64,000 nt of DNA, from NCBI RefSeq assembly GCF_947568225.1, contig NZ_CANOOQ010000001.1, forward strand, positions 1,922,001-1,986,000, given 5' to 3'. This stretch comes from Faecalispora anaeroviscerum. GTDB lineage: Bacteria; Bacillota; Clostridia; Oscillospirales; Acutalibacteraceae. A program made the translations under genes and the position numbers. The notes beneath the pieces were generated by a model that saw only the letters and a list, made by a program, of their open reading frames with translations, was not told the origin of the DNA and ran no database searches. This document shows positions 7,910 to 16,489 of this stretch, one piece after another (positions within the stretch are counted from its first letter, which is position 1; every line of letters begins with the position of its first letter).

Positions 7910-8467
7910 ATGCTGCTTTGCGGCATGATAATTCAAAGCGAGGAAGACCGAAGCACAATAGAGTCCTTATATCACAACTACCATCGTTTGATGCTGTACA
8001 TAGCCAAAGGGATTTTAAATGATCAGGAAAAGGCGGAAGACGCGGTTTCTCTCACTTTTCTTAAGATTATTGATAACCTGCAAAAATTTTCTTTCAAAGA
8101 CTGTAACAAAACGAAGGGTTTAATCGTTATATTAGTAAGAAATATTTGTTGCGACATGCTTCGATTAGAGAATCGATACAGTGTAATTGCATTGGATGAG
8201 GCAAAATGGTCCCACAATATGGAAGATCTTCCTTATGAAAAGCTCGCGTCGGAAGAAAGTTACCAGACTATTGTAAGAGAGATTTCCGAGTTAAGTGAAA
8301 CATCGGGCAGCGTTTTAAAGCTGAAATATATTTACGATTACTCCGATCGTGAAATAGCCGAATTGCTAAATATTTCACAAGAAAGTGCACGGGTGCGTCT
8401 CCACCGGGCCAAAACTGCCCTTCTACAAAAGCTAACAGAGAGGGGAGAAAATCATGAACAAAAATGA
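7910..8467 (+). CDS. ECF-type RNA polymerase sigma factor
   Basis: A 185-residue sigma-70-family protein with region 2 (LYHNYHRLMLYIAKGILNDQ..AEDAVSLTFLKI, about 20-60) and region 4 helix-turn-helix (YDYSDREIAELLNISQESAR, about 142-165). It has no region 1 or 3, as in ECF sigma factors. GAGAGGTGAT lies 8 bases before ATG 7910; an in-frame ATG five codons later is an alternative. The stop overlaps the following anti-sigma-like gene by 14 bases. Such factors direct RNA polymerase to a small stress or envelope regulon. Confidence 0.9.
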   Translation: MLLCGMIIQSEEDRSTIESLYHNYHRLMLYIAKGILNDQEKAEDAVSLTFLKIIDNLQKFSFKDCNKTKGLIVILVRNICCDMLRLENRYSVIALDEAKWSHNMEDLPYEKLASEESYQTIVREISELSETSGSVLKLKYIYDYSDREIAELLNISQESARVRLHRAKTALLQKLTERGENHEQK

Positions 8468-9176
8468 AATGAAAGATCAAATTTTTGAGGTCATGCTTCA
8501 AACCGCAGTAACGGAAAACTTTCAAAAAGAATGCCAGCAGCTTCCTACGGCAAAAGAATTGACGGAACAATATGAGCTATCGCAGCCAACCCGAATAAAA
8601 ATAGAGAACATGATTCGGGAAGCCAATCGTCGTTTAAAATGGCGGCGTATTCAGAAGGCGGCCAAAAAAGTGGCGGTGATCGTCGCAATCCTCATCCCGG
8701 TTACTATGGTAAGCCTGCTCAGCGTAGAAGCCTCCCGGAATGCGATTTTTAATGCTGTGATGAATTGGGAATCTGACCATGTTAAGATTAAATATCAGGA
8801 TGGCGCAGTTTCCTCCAGTGAACCAGAGGAACCCGGCAGCTCGACTATCAAGCCGCAGTATTTACCAGAAGGCTTTGCAGAGACAGAGACAGCTAAAATA
8901 GGATTAAAAAACAGAACGGAATACCAGAATACTCAAGGAATCTCCATTTATTTCGAGTTGACACCATTATCCGCAGAGGGAAGTGTCGCATTAGATTCAG
9001 AACACACAACTCGCAAAGAAATCGAAATACACGGAAAAAAAGCCATTCTTTTGGTTGCCAAGACTTCCGGAGGAACCTCCTATCTGGCTTGGGAAGACAA
9101 AACCTACAGTTTTCTGTTAAGCTCTGAAATCTCGCCAGAAGAATTGACAAAAATTGCTGAAAGTATAAAAAAATAA
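8454..9176 (+). CDS. Membrane-anchored anti-sigma-like protein with DUF4367 domain
   Basis: A 240-residue protein with a cytoplasmic, charged N-terminal region (1-70), one membrane helix (about 72-92, VAVIVAILIPVTMVSLLS) and an extracytoplasmic DUF4367-type domain (about 135-238, beginning PQYLPEGF and ending ISPEELTKIAESI). Overlap with the sigma gene and this topology are those of anti-sigma factors that sequester the sigma factor until an outside signal is received. No zinc-binding ZAS motif (HxxxCxxC) is visible in the N-terminus, so the sigma-binding mode would be atypical. Confidence 0.75.
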   Translation: MNKNEMKDQIFEVMLQTAVTENFQKECQQLPTAKELTEQYELSQPTRIKIENMIREANRRLKWRRIQKAAKKVAVIVAILIPVTMVSLLSVEASRNAIFNAVMNWESDHVKIKYQDGAVSSSEPEEPGSSTIKPQYLPEGFAETETAKIGLKNRTEYQNTQGISIYFELTPLSAEGSVALDSEHTTRKEIEIHGKKAILLVAKTSGGTSYLAWEDKTYSFLLSSEISPEELTKIAESIKK

Positions 9177-9193
9177 TTTTTTTTGGAAAATCA

Positions 9194-9220
9194 TGTAACA
9201 AAACAGGGGTCTAAAACGTT
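9194..9220 (+). promoter_or_regulatory. Candidate ECF-type promoter of the small secreted protein gene
   Basis: TGTAAC, 17 bases, CGTT, about 43 bases before the ATG at 9263. The shape resembles ECF promoters of Firmicutes (TGAAAC-N16-CGT) and the -35 box repeats the one before the sigma gene. Confidence 0.5.
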
Positions 9221-9262
9221 ATATTAACAGAAACAATTTTTAAAAAGAAAAGGAGAATAGGT

Positions 9263-9688
9263 ATGAACAAAAAAATTGTTGCTTCAGTATTAACTTTTTC
9301 TATGATGGCTGCATTAAGCGTCCCTGCTTTTGCAGCAGAAAGGCTGGATGTTCCAAAGGTAAATTCCCCATATATTATCATGTGGTCTAACACAGATCGA
9401 GTGAGTTCGACCTTGAATTTTACCGGCAATCGCGCGGATTGCTCTGCTATTATCGAGGCAAAATCCGGAGCGACCAAAATTAAGGCTACTATTTTATTGA
9501 AACAGGTAACCGACAACGGAACCAAAACGGTGAAAACATGGACGAAAACCGTTTCCGGCGATGAATTATTGTTTGACAAATCGTACTATGTTGCGAGCGG
9601 GCATTCATACGAGTTGGAAGTCAACGCAAATATTTATCGTAACGGCACAGTTGAGAACGTCAGTATTACTGACAGTGATTCCTGCTGA
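9263..9688 (+). CDS. Small secreted protein of unknown function
   Basis: A 141-residue protein with a clear Sec signal peptide (MNKKIVASVLTF...VPAFAAE, cleavage after about residue 24) and no membrane helix afterwards. The mature ~115 residues look like a beta-sandwich (alternating strands such as KIKATILLKQV, TWTKTVSGDELLFDKSYYVASGHSYELEVNANIY). Two cysteines, one central and one at the very C-terminus, could form a disulphide. AAGGAG is 11 bases before the ATG. It lies directly after the sigma/anti-sigma pair with its own candidate ECF promoter and is the best candidate regulon member. No function is assigned. Confidence 0.8.
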   Translation: MNKKIVASVLTFSMMAALSVPAFAAERLDVPKVNSPYIIMWSNTDRVSSTLNFTGNRADCSAIIEAKSGATKIKATILLKQVTDNGTKTVKTWTKTVSGDELLFDKSYYVASGHSYELEVNANIYRNGTVENVSITDSDSC

Positions 9689-9835
9689 TTCTTAAAAACT
9701 GGGTACCTCTTCTGATTGACACGCCGTGCTAGAAATATTTTACAACGATTCCAAGTGCTTTCTTTTAAATAAGCAAACCGAAAAACCAATCATACCCTTT
9801 GATCAGGAATCTGAATGAACTACAGGTGATTTACA

Positions 9836-10504
9836 GTGCATTTACTAGGTCGTAAAAAGGAAAGCCGTTCCTTTTCGAAATTTATTATTTTATGCCTTGC
9901 AGCGATTCTTTTCTTATTTGGCAGTTGTGCTCCTGCCGACTCTGCTTTTTCGTTTTCAAAAAAAAGCACGGCAGAGATGCAGTTATCTGCGGCACTGTAC
10001 AACACCTTTTCCCGCGGCTGGTTCGATCAATGTAATACTTTACAAAACATTGCAGAAATGGCAACTGATGCGAATTCCAAAAAATCCACCGACTACCTGC
10101 TCGGGTATCTGCGGGGCGGCACCTCTTCCCGCACCGGCTATTTTCTGCAAAACATTTACTCCAATCAGTCTGCACTGGAAAATCAGCTGATTTCACCAGA
10201 AATCAAACAGTCTTTGAACACCTATACTTCCGCAGAATCAGATTATTTGGAGCAGCTTGGAAACAGGCTCAAAACAGATAACCGGATTCCACAGGAGGAA
10301 ACGTTTCAAAGCAATACCAAAAAATTGGCCGAACTGGCTCCCTCCCTTAATATTCGGACAAGTGATTTGAGAAAAGAAACGCAAGCAAAGGCATTCCAGG
10401 AAAATCTGGAAAAAGCGACGCAGCTAATGAAGGCTGCCTTCCCACAATCAAATTCTACCGGAGCTTTCGCTCCCTCAGATAATATCATTATACTTCCTGG
10501 CTAA
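9836..10504 (+). CDS. Predicted lipoprotein of unknown function
   Basis: A 222-residue protein starting with GTG, preceded by AGGTGAT six bases upstream. It has a basic N-terminus, a hydrophobic stretch (FIILCLAAILFLFGSC) and a lipobox LFGSC with Cys31. The mature part is helical and polar, rich in Lys/Gln/Ser, without recognised motifs. A TTGACA at 9716-9721 is a possible -35, but its -10 is poor. It ends the module that begins with the ECF sigma factor and may belong to its regulon. Hairpin 10565-10603 terminates it. Confidence 0.7.
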   Translation: MHLLGRKKESRSFSKFIILCLAAILFLFGSCAPADSAFSFSKKSTAEMQLSAALYNTFSRGWFDQCNTLQNIAEMATDANSKKSTDYLLGYLRGGTSSRTGYFLQNIYSNQSALENQLISPEIKQSLNTYTSAESDYLEQLGNRLKTDNRIPQEETFQSNTKKLAELAPSLNIRTSDLRKETQAKAFQENLEKATQLMKAAFPQSNSTGAFAPSDNIIILPG

Positions 10505-10564
10505 CTCATCCTCATTTTCTATTACTTACACCTAGGTTCTAACCTAATTCTATTTATCCCGAAA

Positions 10565-10603
10565 AGAGAAGCGCCCCTGTGCCATGCACAGGGGCGCTTC
10601 TCT
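10565..10603. terminator. Terminator shared by convergent genes
   Basis: 18-bp perfect arms (AGAGAAGCGCCCCTGTGC / GCACAGGGGCGCTTCTCT) with a CAT loop lie between the rightward lipoprotein gene and the leftward pyridoxamine kinase gene. Confidence 0.8.
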
Positions 10604-10622
10604 GATAAAGAACCATCGTCCT

Positions 10623-11477
10623 TTATTTCACTAAGCCAAGGTTTTTCAGGAACGCGGGAATCTCCATTTCAAAATTCACACCGAAGCGGATGTCCGTTCC
10701 CGCCGCTTTGGTTCTGCGGATCGCCCCGCAGGTGAAATCGACCGCCAGCTGCATGGATTTTTGCAGATCAAAGCCGCGCAGCAGCCCAGCCAGGAGCGCA
10801 CTGCCGTATACATCACCTGTACCGTGGTAAGATCCCTCAATCCGCTCCGAAAACGCGTAGCTGATCTCGCCGGTAGTCCTGTCGTACCCGGCGGAGCCAA
10901 GCTGGCTCTCATCGAACCAAACTCCGGTCAGAACCACCTTCTTCGGGCCGAGTGCTGCCAGAGCCTTCAACAGCTCTTCGATCTCCTGCTTTTCATAGGG
11001 GCCTTCCTTGTACTCTCTCTCCAAAAGGAAAGCGGCCTCGGTCAGGTTCGGAACGATCAAATCCGCGCTTTTGCACAGGCGCGCCATCCCCTTAGCCATC
11101 TCGGGCGTGTAAATAGAATACAGCTCCCCATTATCCGCCATCACAGGGTCAACCATAATCAGGTTATCCTCTGTCCGGAACTGGCGGAAAATGTCCTCTA
11201 CAATCGCAATCTGCTCAAAGGAGCCCAAAAAGCCGCTGTACAGCGCGTCGAACTGCAGGCCAAGGCTCTTCCAGTGCGCAGCAAACGGGGAAAGGTCCTC
11301 CGTCAAATCCCGGTACGTAAAACCGGTAAATCCACCCGTATGGGTAGAAAGCACCGCTGTGGGCATCACGCTGGTTTCAATTCCAGCCGCTGAAATAATC
11401 GGCAGCGCCACGGTCAGGGAACATTTTCCAAATCCTGAAATATCGTGGATTGCCGCTACTCTTTTTTGCCGTTCCAT
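10623..11477 (-). CDS. Pyridoxamine/pyridoxal kinase (PfkB-superfamily)
   Basis: A 284-residue kinase of the PdxK/PdxY-ThiD type. The start (VAAIHDISGFGKCSLTVALPI) carries the substrate-binding segment of pyridoxamine kinases, HTGGFTG marks the vitamin-binding loop, and the C-terminal GTGDVYGSALLAGLL near residue 220 supplies the anion hole and catalytic Asp. It phosphorylates B6 vitamers with ATP in salvage to pyridoxal phosphate. GAGGTG precedes the ATG. The gene follows the hexapeptide-repeat protein by 12 bases, so the two are co-transcribed. PLP users in the window include alanine racemase. Confidence 0.9.
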   Translation of the reverse strand: MERQKRVAAIHDISGFGKCSLTVALPIISAAGIETSVMPTAVLSTHTGGFTGFTYRDLTEDLSPFAAHWKSLGLQFDALYSGFLGSFEQIAIVEDIFRQFRTEDNLIMVDPVMADNGELYSIYTPEMAKGMARLCKSADLIVPNLTEAAFLLEREYKEGPYEKQEIEELLKALAALGPKKVVLTGVWFDESQLGSAGYDRTTGEISYAFSERIEGSYHGTGDVYGSALLAGLLRGFDLQKSMQLAVDFTCGAIRRTKAAGTDIRFGVNFEMEIPAFLKNLGLVK

Positions 11478-11489
11478 ACTAAAACACCT

Positions 11490-12155
11490 CTATTTCTTTT
11501 CTGCAATTTCGCCGGCACATTTGTAAATGCTGTTCGGCGGTATCACTCCGCGCACCATAGAAAGCGGATACACCGTGCAGCCGGACCCCACAACCGTGCC
11601 GGGATTCAGAACCGAATTGCATCCAACCTCTACCGAATCTCCCAAAACGGCACCAAATTTTTTCAGCCCCGTTTCGAGCGCGCCTTCCTTACTGCGAACT
11701 GTAACCAATGTTTTGTCGGACTTGACATTAGACGTAATGGAACCGGCTCCCATATGGGAACAATAGCCCAGAATCGAATCGCCCACGTAATTGTAGTGCG
11801 GAACCTGCACATGGTCAAACAGAATAACGTTTTTCAGCTCCGTGGAGTTGCCTACCACACAGTCCGCGCCCACCAGAGCGCTGCCCCGAATAAACGCGCA
11901 GTGGCGCACCTCGGTGCCAGGTCCGATAATCGCGGGGCCTGCAATGTAAGCCGTGGGGGCTACCCTGGCGCTGCGCGAAACCCAAACCTCTTCTCCGCGC
12001 TGTTCGTATTCTTCCGCCGAAAGAGACGCGCCCAGCTCACGAATCCATCCGCTAATCTGGGAAAACGCCTGCCAGGGATACTGACAGTCCCGCAGAAACG
12101 GAGCCGCCAGCGTATGCGTCAAATCAAATAAGTCCTTTGTTTCAATAAATGACAT
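11490..12155 (-). CDS. Left-handed beta-helix (hexapeptide repeat) acyltransferase-like protein
   Basis: A 221-residue protein whose centre and C-terminus are hexapeptide repeats (VAPTAYIAGPAIIGPGTEV, FIRGSALVGADCVVG, VEVGCNSVLNPGTVVGSG). It resembles the C-terminal acetyltransferase half of GlmU-type proteins, but the N-terminal nucleotidyltransferase domain is absent, so annotation as a UDP-GlcNAc pyrophosphorylase would be misleading. AGGAGA lies 8 bases before the ATG. Its neighbour, 12 bases downstream, is pyridoxamine kinase. Acceptor and donor are unknown; a sugar or nucleotide acyltransferase is the family-based guess. Confidence 0.75.
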   Translation of the reverse strand: MSFIETKDLFDLTHTLAAPFLRDCQYPWQAFSQISGWIRELGASLSAEEYEQRGEEVWVSRSARVAPTAYIAGPAIIGPGTEVRHCAFIRGSALVGADCVVGNSTELKNVILFDHVQVPHYNYVGDSILGYCSHMGAGSITSNVKSDKTLVTVRSKEGALETGLKKFGAVLGDSVEVGCNSVLNPGTVVGSGCTVYPLSMVRGVIPPNSIYKCAGEIAEKK

Positions 12156-12226
12156 ACTGCTGATCTCCTGAATATTGATATTATTTTTTTATTTCCTGTC
12201 CATTCACCTGCTTAGCGAAAAATGAC

Positions 12227-12261
12227 GGTTTTGTCCCCCACGAAAAGCGAGGAACAAAACC
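12227..12261 (-). terminator. Terminator after the dockerin-domain protein gene
   Basis: Arms GGTTTTGT and ACAAAACC with an interior GC pair region form a hairpin which, read leftward, is followed by ATTTTTC. It lies 50 bases past the stop at 12313. Confidence 0.65.
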
Positions 12262-12312
12262 AATCCCGTTCTTAAGCTGATTCTTATATTTTTATCTGAA
12301 ATAAAGCAAAAG

Positions 12313-13878
12313 TCAAGGGGATTTCTTTAATTCTTTTTTCAGGATCAGCAGATCCGCAGTCGTCAGATGTCCGTCGCCGTCCAGATCAGCCGCGGAGAAC
12401 GACGCTTCCTCCAGCTCCGCCGTGCCGTTCAGAACACGGTACAGAAGCTTACTGTCGGTCTGCGTCAAGCGCCCCGTACCGCTCAGGTCGCCGGGCACAA
12501 TGGCCGTAAGGCCGTCTATCACCTCTCCGCTCTCATTCTTGGCGAGAAAAACCGCTCCCGTCATTACATAGCCGCTCACAAGAGGCACTCCGTTCGGTTT
12601 TTGCACCTCTAGCGTTCCGTTCTGCACTCTCAGCATATTTTTGAGTGCCGCATAGGTAGTATTCGCAGGAAGATACATTTTTTGCACTGCGCGGTCAATT
12701 CGAACGGTGTCGCTAAGGCTGAAAATCTCTGTCGCCTGGCCCGAGCCGGAGGAATCCTCCGGCTGAGAGGAGGCGGAGGACGAAGATTCTCCCGTTTGGG
12801 AGGATGTTTCCCCGCTGCTTTCTTCCCGTGAAGAATCATCTGGATTTTCCAACAGATCATCCGTTACCGGTACAAAATACCAGCTGTCTTCGCCGCGCAC
12901 CACCGCGAGCGCCCGATCTCCGTCCGCGGCCAGAGAAATCAGTTCTCCATCGAAGCCATAGGTTCCAGTACGCTCTCCGTTTTCAAACACGGCCGCGCGA
13001 GACTCTTCCGTTTTGACAAGTACCCGACCGGAATAAAGCGCGGCGGCACAGTCCGTGCTGCCCTCGGTTTCTACCGAGCGGCTCAAAAGATGCGTATCGG
13101 GCTGCACATTGTACAAAGCGCCAGCCCCATCAATCAAAATCCCAGCACTTAAGAATCGGAAGCCGCGCTGTGGAATTTCACTGTCAAGGAGCGAGGGTTC
13201 CCCCAGCTGTGTTTCTTCCCGAATGGAATCGGGCAGCACTTTTATCCCCAGCTTGCTTTCGCTGGAATATAGCATGTAGAGTACATGATCGGGCGACACC
13301 GCGAGCGAGGAAAAGCCGCCGTGCGACGAGGGAATGCTATTCAGCATCCAACCGGAAGAATCAAACAGCAGCATTGTTTCCTTCATTGGAGTATGGATCG
13401 CATAGTACCGCCCGGCGGAATCCATATCAAAATCGTTGCGTTCCTCCACATAAATCTGCGGCAGATCAATAAAGGTACGTGAATCCAGCTCATTTTGATG
13501 AACCGTATAGGTATACACGCCCACACCAAATTCATCCTCGCCACTGCCCTGATAAGGACAAACCAGAGAAAGATCACCCGTTCGGTACAAGGGGTAGGCC
13601 ATGTAAGCTGAAACGACGGCCTGATCGATTACCTGTCCGTTTTCGTCTAAAAGCAGGACGAACGAACGGTTCTCCTGCGTTCCGCAGAGCAAAAAGCGAT
13701 CATCCCCGGCCGGCAGCAGCTCCACCCTCTCCGGGTTCGAAAAACCCGAGGGAAACTGGAGCGATACCGCGGCGGCAGAGGAACCCGCAAAAATAGATCG
13801 TGAGCCAATTGCCGCAAACAACAGGGCGGCGATCACCGCCAGCACGACCAGAGTCGGGCTTTTTCGACCAAATTTCAT
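12313..13878 (-). CDS. Secreted protein with beta-propeller-like repeats and C-terminal dockerin-like module
   Basis: A 521-residue protein starting at ATG 13878, which has AAGGAGGGG in front; the frame is open to 13950 but that stretch has no ribosome site. It has an N-terminal membrane/signal segment (VVLAVIAALLFAAIG), a region of short repeats resembling a WD/NHL propeller (about 45-350), a Ser/Glu linker, a small beta domain (SLSDTVRIDRAVQKMYLPANTT) and a tail with two EF-hand-like loops: DLSGTGRLTQTD (464-475) and the canonical DLDGDGHLTTAD (498-509). This tail matches type I dockerins, which bind cohesins in cellulosomes. No cohesin or glycoside hydrolase is nearby, so a non-cellulosomal role is likely. 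Confidence 0.75.
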   Translation of the reverse strand: MKFGRKSPTLVVLAVIAALLFAAIGSRSIFAGSSAAAVSLQFPSGFSNPERVELLPAGDDRFLLCGTQENRSFVLLLDENGQVIDQAVVSAYMAYPLYRTGDLSLVCPYQGSGEDEFGVGVYTYTVHQNELDSRTFIDLPQIYVEERNDFDMDSAGRYYAIHTPMKETMLLFDSSGWMLNSIPSSHGGFSSLAVSPDHVLYMLYSSESKLGIKVLPDSIREETQLGEPSLLDSEIPQRGFRFLSAGILIDGAGALYNVQPDTHLLSRSVETEGSTDCAAALYSGRVLVKTEESRAAVFENGERTGTYGFDGELISLAADGDRALAVVRGEDSWYFVPVTDDLLENPDDSSREESSGETSSQTGESSSSASSQPEDSSGSGQATEIFSLSDTVRIDRAVQKMYLPANTTYAALKNMLRVQNGTLEVQKPNGVPLVSGYVMTGAVFLAKNESGEVIDGLTAIVPGDLSGTGRLTQTDSKLLYRVLNGTAELEEASFSAADLDGDGHLTTADLLILKKELKKSP

Positions 13879-13989
13879 CTTTTTCCCCTCCTTTTTTATT
13901 ATTATAGTAGCAGAGAGGAAACTTTTTCTATTTATGTGAAAAATATCCATCTATTCATCTTCAATAAACCAGTAAATCGTGTCAATGAT

Positions 13990-14010
13990 TTCTCCCCCCG
14001 CCTTTGGCGG
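13990..14010. other. C-rich hairpin followed by an A-tract
   Basis: CCGCC-TTT-GGCGG preceded by TCTCCC and followed by AAAAAAA. It sits between the leftward dockerin-protein gene start and the ribokinase terminator. Its core is shared with several other hairpins in the window. Confidence 0.35.
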
Positions 14011-14033
14011 AAAAAAATAATACTATAAAAAAT

Positions 14034-14068
14034 AACGGCCCATCGCATCCAGCATGCTTTGGGCCGTT
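14034..14068 (-). terminator. Terminator of the long sugar operon
   Basis: AACGGCCCA / TGGGCCGTT arms flank a 17-base loop and, read leftward, are followed by ATTTTTTAT. It lies 33 bases past the ribokinase stop, closing the 11-gene operon that begins at 25760. Confidence 0.85.
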
Positions 14069-14100
14069 CAGGAGGAATATGAGATCACAATAAAAAGTGA

Positions 14101-14985
14101 TTAGAACGCGTAACTTTGCACTTCCCGCAGTAAGGGGATCGACGGCGCAGCGCCGCGCCGGGTTACGGCGATGGAAGAAGCCTTTGAGGCCAGTTCCAAA
14201 GCCTGCGGCACACTCCCGCCGCGGGTGATTGCAGCCAGAAAATAGCCGGTAAAGGTATCGCCCGCCGCGGTGGTATCCACCACCGGCACGGAATAGACTC
14301 CGTGCGAGAAGTGTTCGTCTTTGTGCCGGTATACAACCCCCTGGCTGCCCAGTGTCAGCACCACCGCCAGCTCAGGGTGTGTTTTCACCAGATCATCCAG
14401 AATCGCGTCAGGCTCTCGCTGCCCGCTAATCTGCCAACCCTCGATTTCATTGATCAGCAGAACGGAAACCTTGGAAAGATCGCACTCGCCGATCACCTCA
14501 TCATAGGGAGAGGGGTTCAAAACAATACGCATACCGCGCGCATATGCGCGGTCAATCAAACGGGGGATGCCGTTGATCTCGTTCTGCAGCAGAAGAAGGT
14601 CGCCCTCGCCGAACGCAGCCAGCACCTCGTCGGCATAGTCCTCCGGAATGCTGCGATTGGCTCCCCCAAACAGCAGAATGTTATTCTGGCCCTTTTTGTC
14701 CACCTGAATTACCGTGTGGCCGCTCTTACCCGGTACCCTGCGAATGTATTCGGTATGCACGCCGTTTTCTCGGCACAGGTGAAGCAGCTCCTCGCCTTCC
14801 TCGCCTACCTGCCCGGCATGCCACACCTCAGCTCCTGCACGAGCCAGCGCTACCGACTGATTCAGCCCTTTGCCTCCCACAAAGGTTTCCATCCGCCACG
14901 CGGCAGAGGTTTCTCCCGGAAGCAGGATATGATCGACAGAATAAACATAATCGTAATTCAGAGAACCGAAATTCAGTATCTTCAT
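14101..14985 (-). CDS. rbsK: Ribokinase (PfkB family)
   Basis: A 294-residue PfkB kinase that phosphorylates D-ribose to ribose 5-phosphate. PfkB signature 1 is present as GGKGLNQ (37-43), and signature 2 as DTTAAGDTFTGYF (237-249), with catalytic base Asp243 and the anion hole formed by AAGD. It is the last gene of the operon, 13 bases after rbsD. The product joins the ribose pool that the operon's transketolase can use. Related sugar kinases in this family can prefer other pentoses, so specificity rests on context. Confidence 0.9.
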   Translation of the reverse strand: MKILNFGSLNYDYVYSVDHILLPGETSAAWRMETFVGGKGLNQSVALARAGAEVWHAGQVGEEGEELLHLCRENGVHTEYIRRVPGKSGHTVIQVDKKGQNNILLFGGANRSIPEDYADEVLAAFGEGDLLLLQNEINGIPRLIDRAYARGMRIVLNPSPYDEVIGECDLSKVSVLLINEIEGWQISGQREPDAILDDLVKTHPELAVVLTLGSQGVVYRHKDEHFSHGVYSVPVVDTTAAGDTFTGYFLAAITRGGSVPQALELASKASSIAVTRRGAAPSIPLLREVQSYAF

Positions 14986-14998
14986 AGAAAGGCTCCTT

Positions 14999-15400
14999 TT
15001 AATCAGGGAACGCCACTCCCGCCTGTAAAATCAAATTGGAATACGGCGTAAACTCGCCGGTGCGGATGGCAAACTTCACGGTCTCCGTCTGTTTTTTCAG
15101 TTCGTCGTGGGGAATCGTCTGCCCGGGAATGCCCTCGAGCTTACCGCGCACATATGCCACCATCTCGGGGTTTTTTCCCTCGGCCTCTTTGGCAAAGGTG
15201 TAGCATTCTATTACCGTTTCATTCAGAACAGCATCCACCACCTGCCGGAAGCTGGGAATCCCGCCGCAAAGTACCAGATCAACAACCGGAATCCCCTTGG
15301 GAACCGGCATTCCCGCGTCGCCGATCAAAAAACGCTCCTTATGTCCCAACCCGGCAATATAACCCGCCAGCTGCGCATTGAGAATTCCAAATTTTTTCAT
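14999..15400 (-). CDS. rbsD: D-ribose pyranase
   Basis: A 133-residue RbsD-family protein. It interconverts pyranose and furanose forms of ribose so that ribokinase receives the furanose. Diagnostic segments are MKKFGILNAQLAGYIAGLGH with the catalytic His at 20, LIGDAGMPVP and the C-terminal RTGEFTPYSNLILQAGV. Length is normal. It overlaps rbsC by four bases (ATGA), which implies coupled translation. Confidence 0.95.
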   Translation of the reverse strand: MKKFGILNAQLAGYIAGLGHKERFLIGDAGMPVPKGIPVVDLVLCGGIPSFRQVVDAVLNETVIECYTFAKEAEGKNPEMVAYVRGKLEGIPGQTIPHDELKKQTETVKFAIRTGEFTPYSNLILQAGVAFPD

Positions 15401-16473
15401 GCTAAATTCCCTCCCGAATTGGAAGCCACTGCCTCTTTATCTTCATTGCGCGCCTGAAGCGCCATTTTTGCCTGCAGATTTCTCTGGAACTGGTCGATCA
15501 CAACCGCGAACACGATGACAAGGCCCTTAATGACCATCTGCCAGAACTCCGAAACACCGCACATGACCATGCCATCGTTGATGACACCGATGACAAACGC
15601 ACCCACAATGGTGCCGCCAATGGTACCGATGCCACCGGCCATAGAAGTTCCGCCCAAAACCGCCGCCGCAATGGCGTTCATTTCCCACGACTCGCCGGAG
15701 GCGGGGTGAGCGGCCACCAGCTGCGCGGAATTGATAATGCCGACAATCGCCGCGCAGACACCCGACAAAATATACACCATAATTTTGACTTGATTAACCT
15801 TGATGCCCGAAAGCTTCGCGGCCTTTTCGTTGCCGCCAATGGCAAACACATGCCAGCCGAAGGGCGTGAATTTTAATAGGATTGCGGTGATAACCGCAAT
15901 AATGACCAGTATGATCGCGCCGACCGGGATGCCCAGAACGCTGCTGCCGAAGAAATCGTAGCCAGTGTTGCCGAGCGCCGGCTTGCCGACGATATTCGAG
16001 TAGGTGGCTCCGTTCGAGTGCAGCATCGCCAGGCCGCGCGCCACATACATCATGCCCAGGGTGGCGATAAACGGGGCCACGTTGAACCGTGTGATCACGA
16101 TGCCGTTCAACCAGCCGACCAGAGCGCCGACCACGATGGTAATCAGCACGATCAGCGGCACGTCAAAATACAGCGTAACGCCGAACATCGGCAAGGTCAG
16201 GCCCTTGTTAATCAAACCGCCGGCCACCATACCGGCCAGACCGACCACCGCGCCAACCGAAAGATCGATGCCGCCCGTGATAATGACGTAGGTCATGCCG
16301 ATGGCCAAAATACCGTACAAGGCCACGTGCTTCGCAATCAGAAGCATCGTATTCTGCGAAAAGAAGTTAGGCGCCGCAAAGCTGAAGAAAATCAGCAGAA
16401 CAATTAGCACGATGAAGGTTCGGCCCTTCAGCAGCGTCATGGCAAGCCCATGGTTGGATTGATTCTTTTTCAT
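15397..16473 (-). CDS. rbsC: Ribose-type ABC transporter permease
   Basis: A 358-residue polytopic membrane protein of the RbsC/XylH/AraH family with about ten hydrophobic segments. Family motifs include MTYVIITGGIDLSVGAVVGLAG and AVLGGTSMAGGIGTIGGT. It forms the homodimeric channel that works with the RbsA ATPase and the RbsB binding protein. It follows rbsA by 16 bases and overlaps rbsD by four bases. The sequence is consistent with ribose import, but close homologues import other pentoses. Confidence 0.93.
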   Translation of the reverse strand: MKKNQSNHGLAMTLLKGRTFIVLIVLLIFFSFAAPNFFSQNTMLLIAKHVALYGILAIGMTYVIITGGIDLSVGAVVGLAGMVAGGLINKGLTLPMFGVTLYFDVPLIVLITIVVGALVGWLNGIVITRFNVAPFIATLGMMYVARGLAMLHSNGATYSNIVGKPALGNTGYDFFGSSVLGIPVGAIILVIIAVITAILLKFTPFGWHVFAIGGNEKAAKLSGIKVNQVKIMVYILSGVCAAIVGIINSAQLVAAHPASGESWEMNAIAAAVLGGTSMAGGIGTIGGTIVGAFVIGVINDGMVMCGVSEFWQMVIKGLVIVFAVVIDQFQRNLQAKMALQARNEDKEAVASNSGGNLA

Positions 16474-16489
16474 ACCAGCATTCTCCCCT

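Noticed and set aside
9716..9744. Promoter for the lipoprotein gene at 9836
   Set aside because: TTGACA is perfect, but the sequence 17 bases on (TTTACA) is a poor -10, so it is not listed as a feature.
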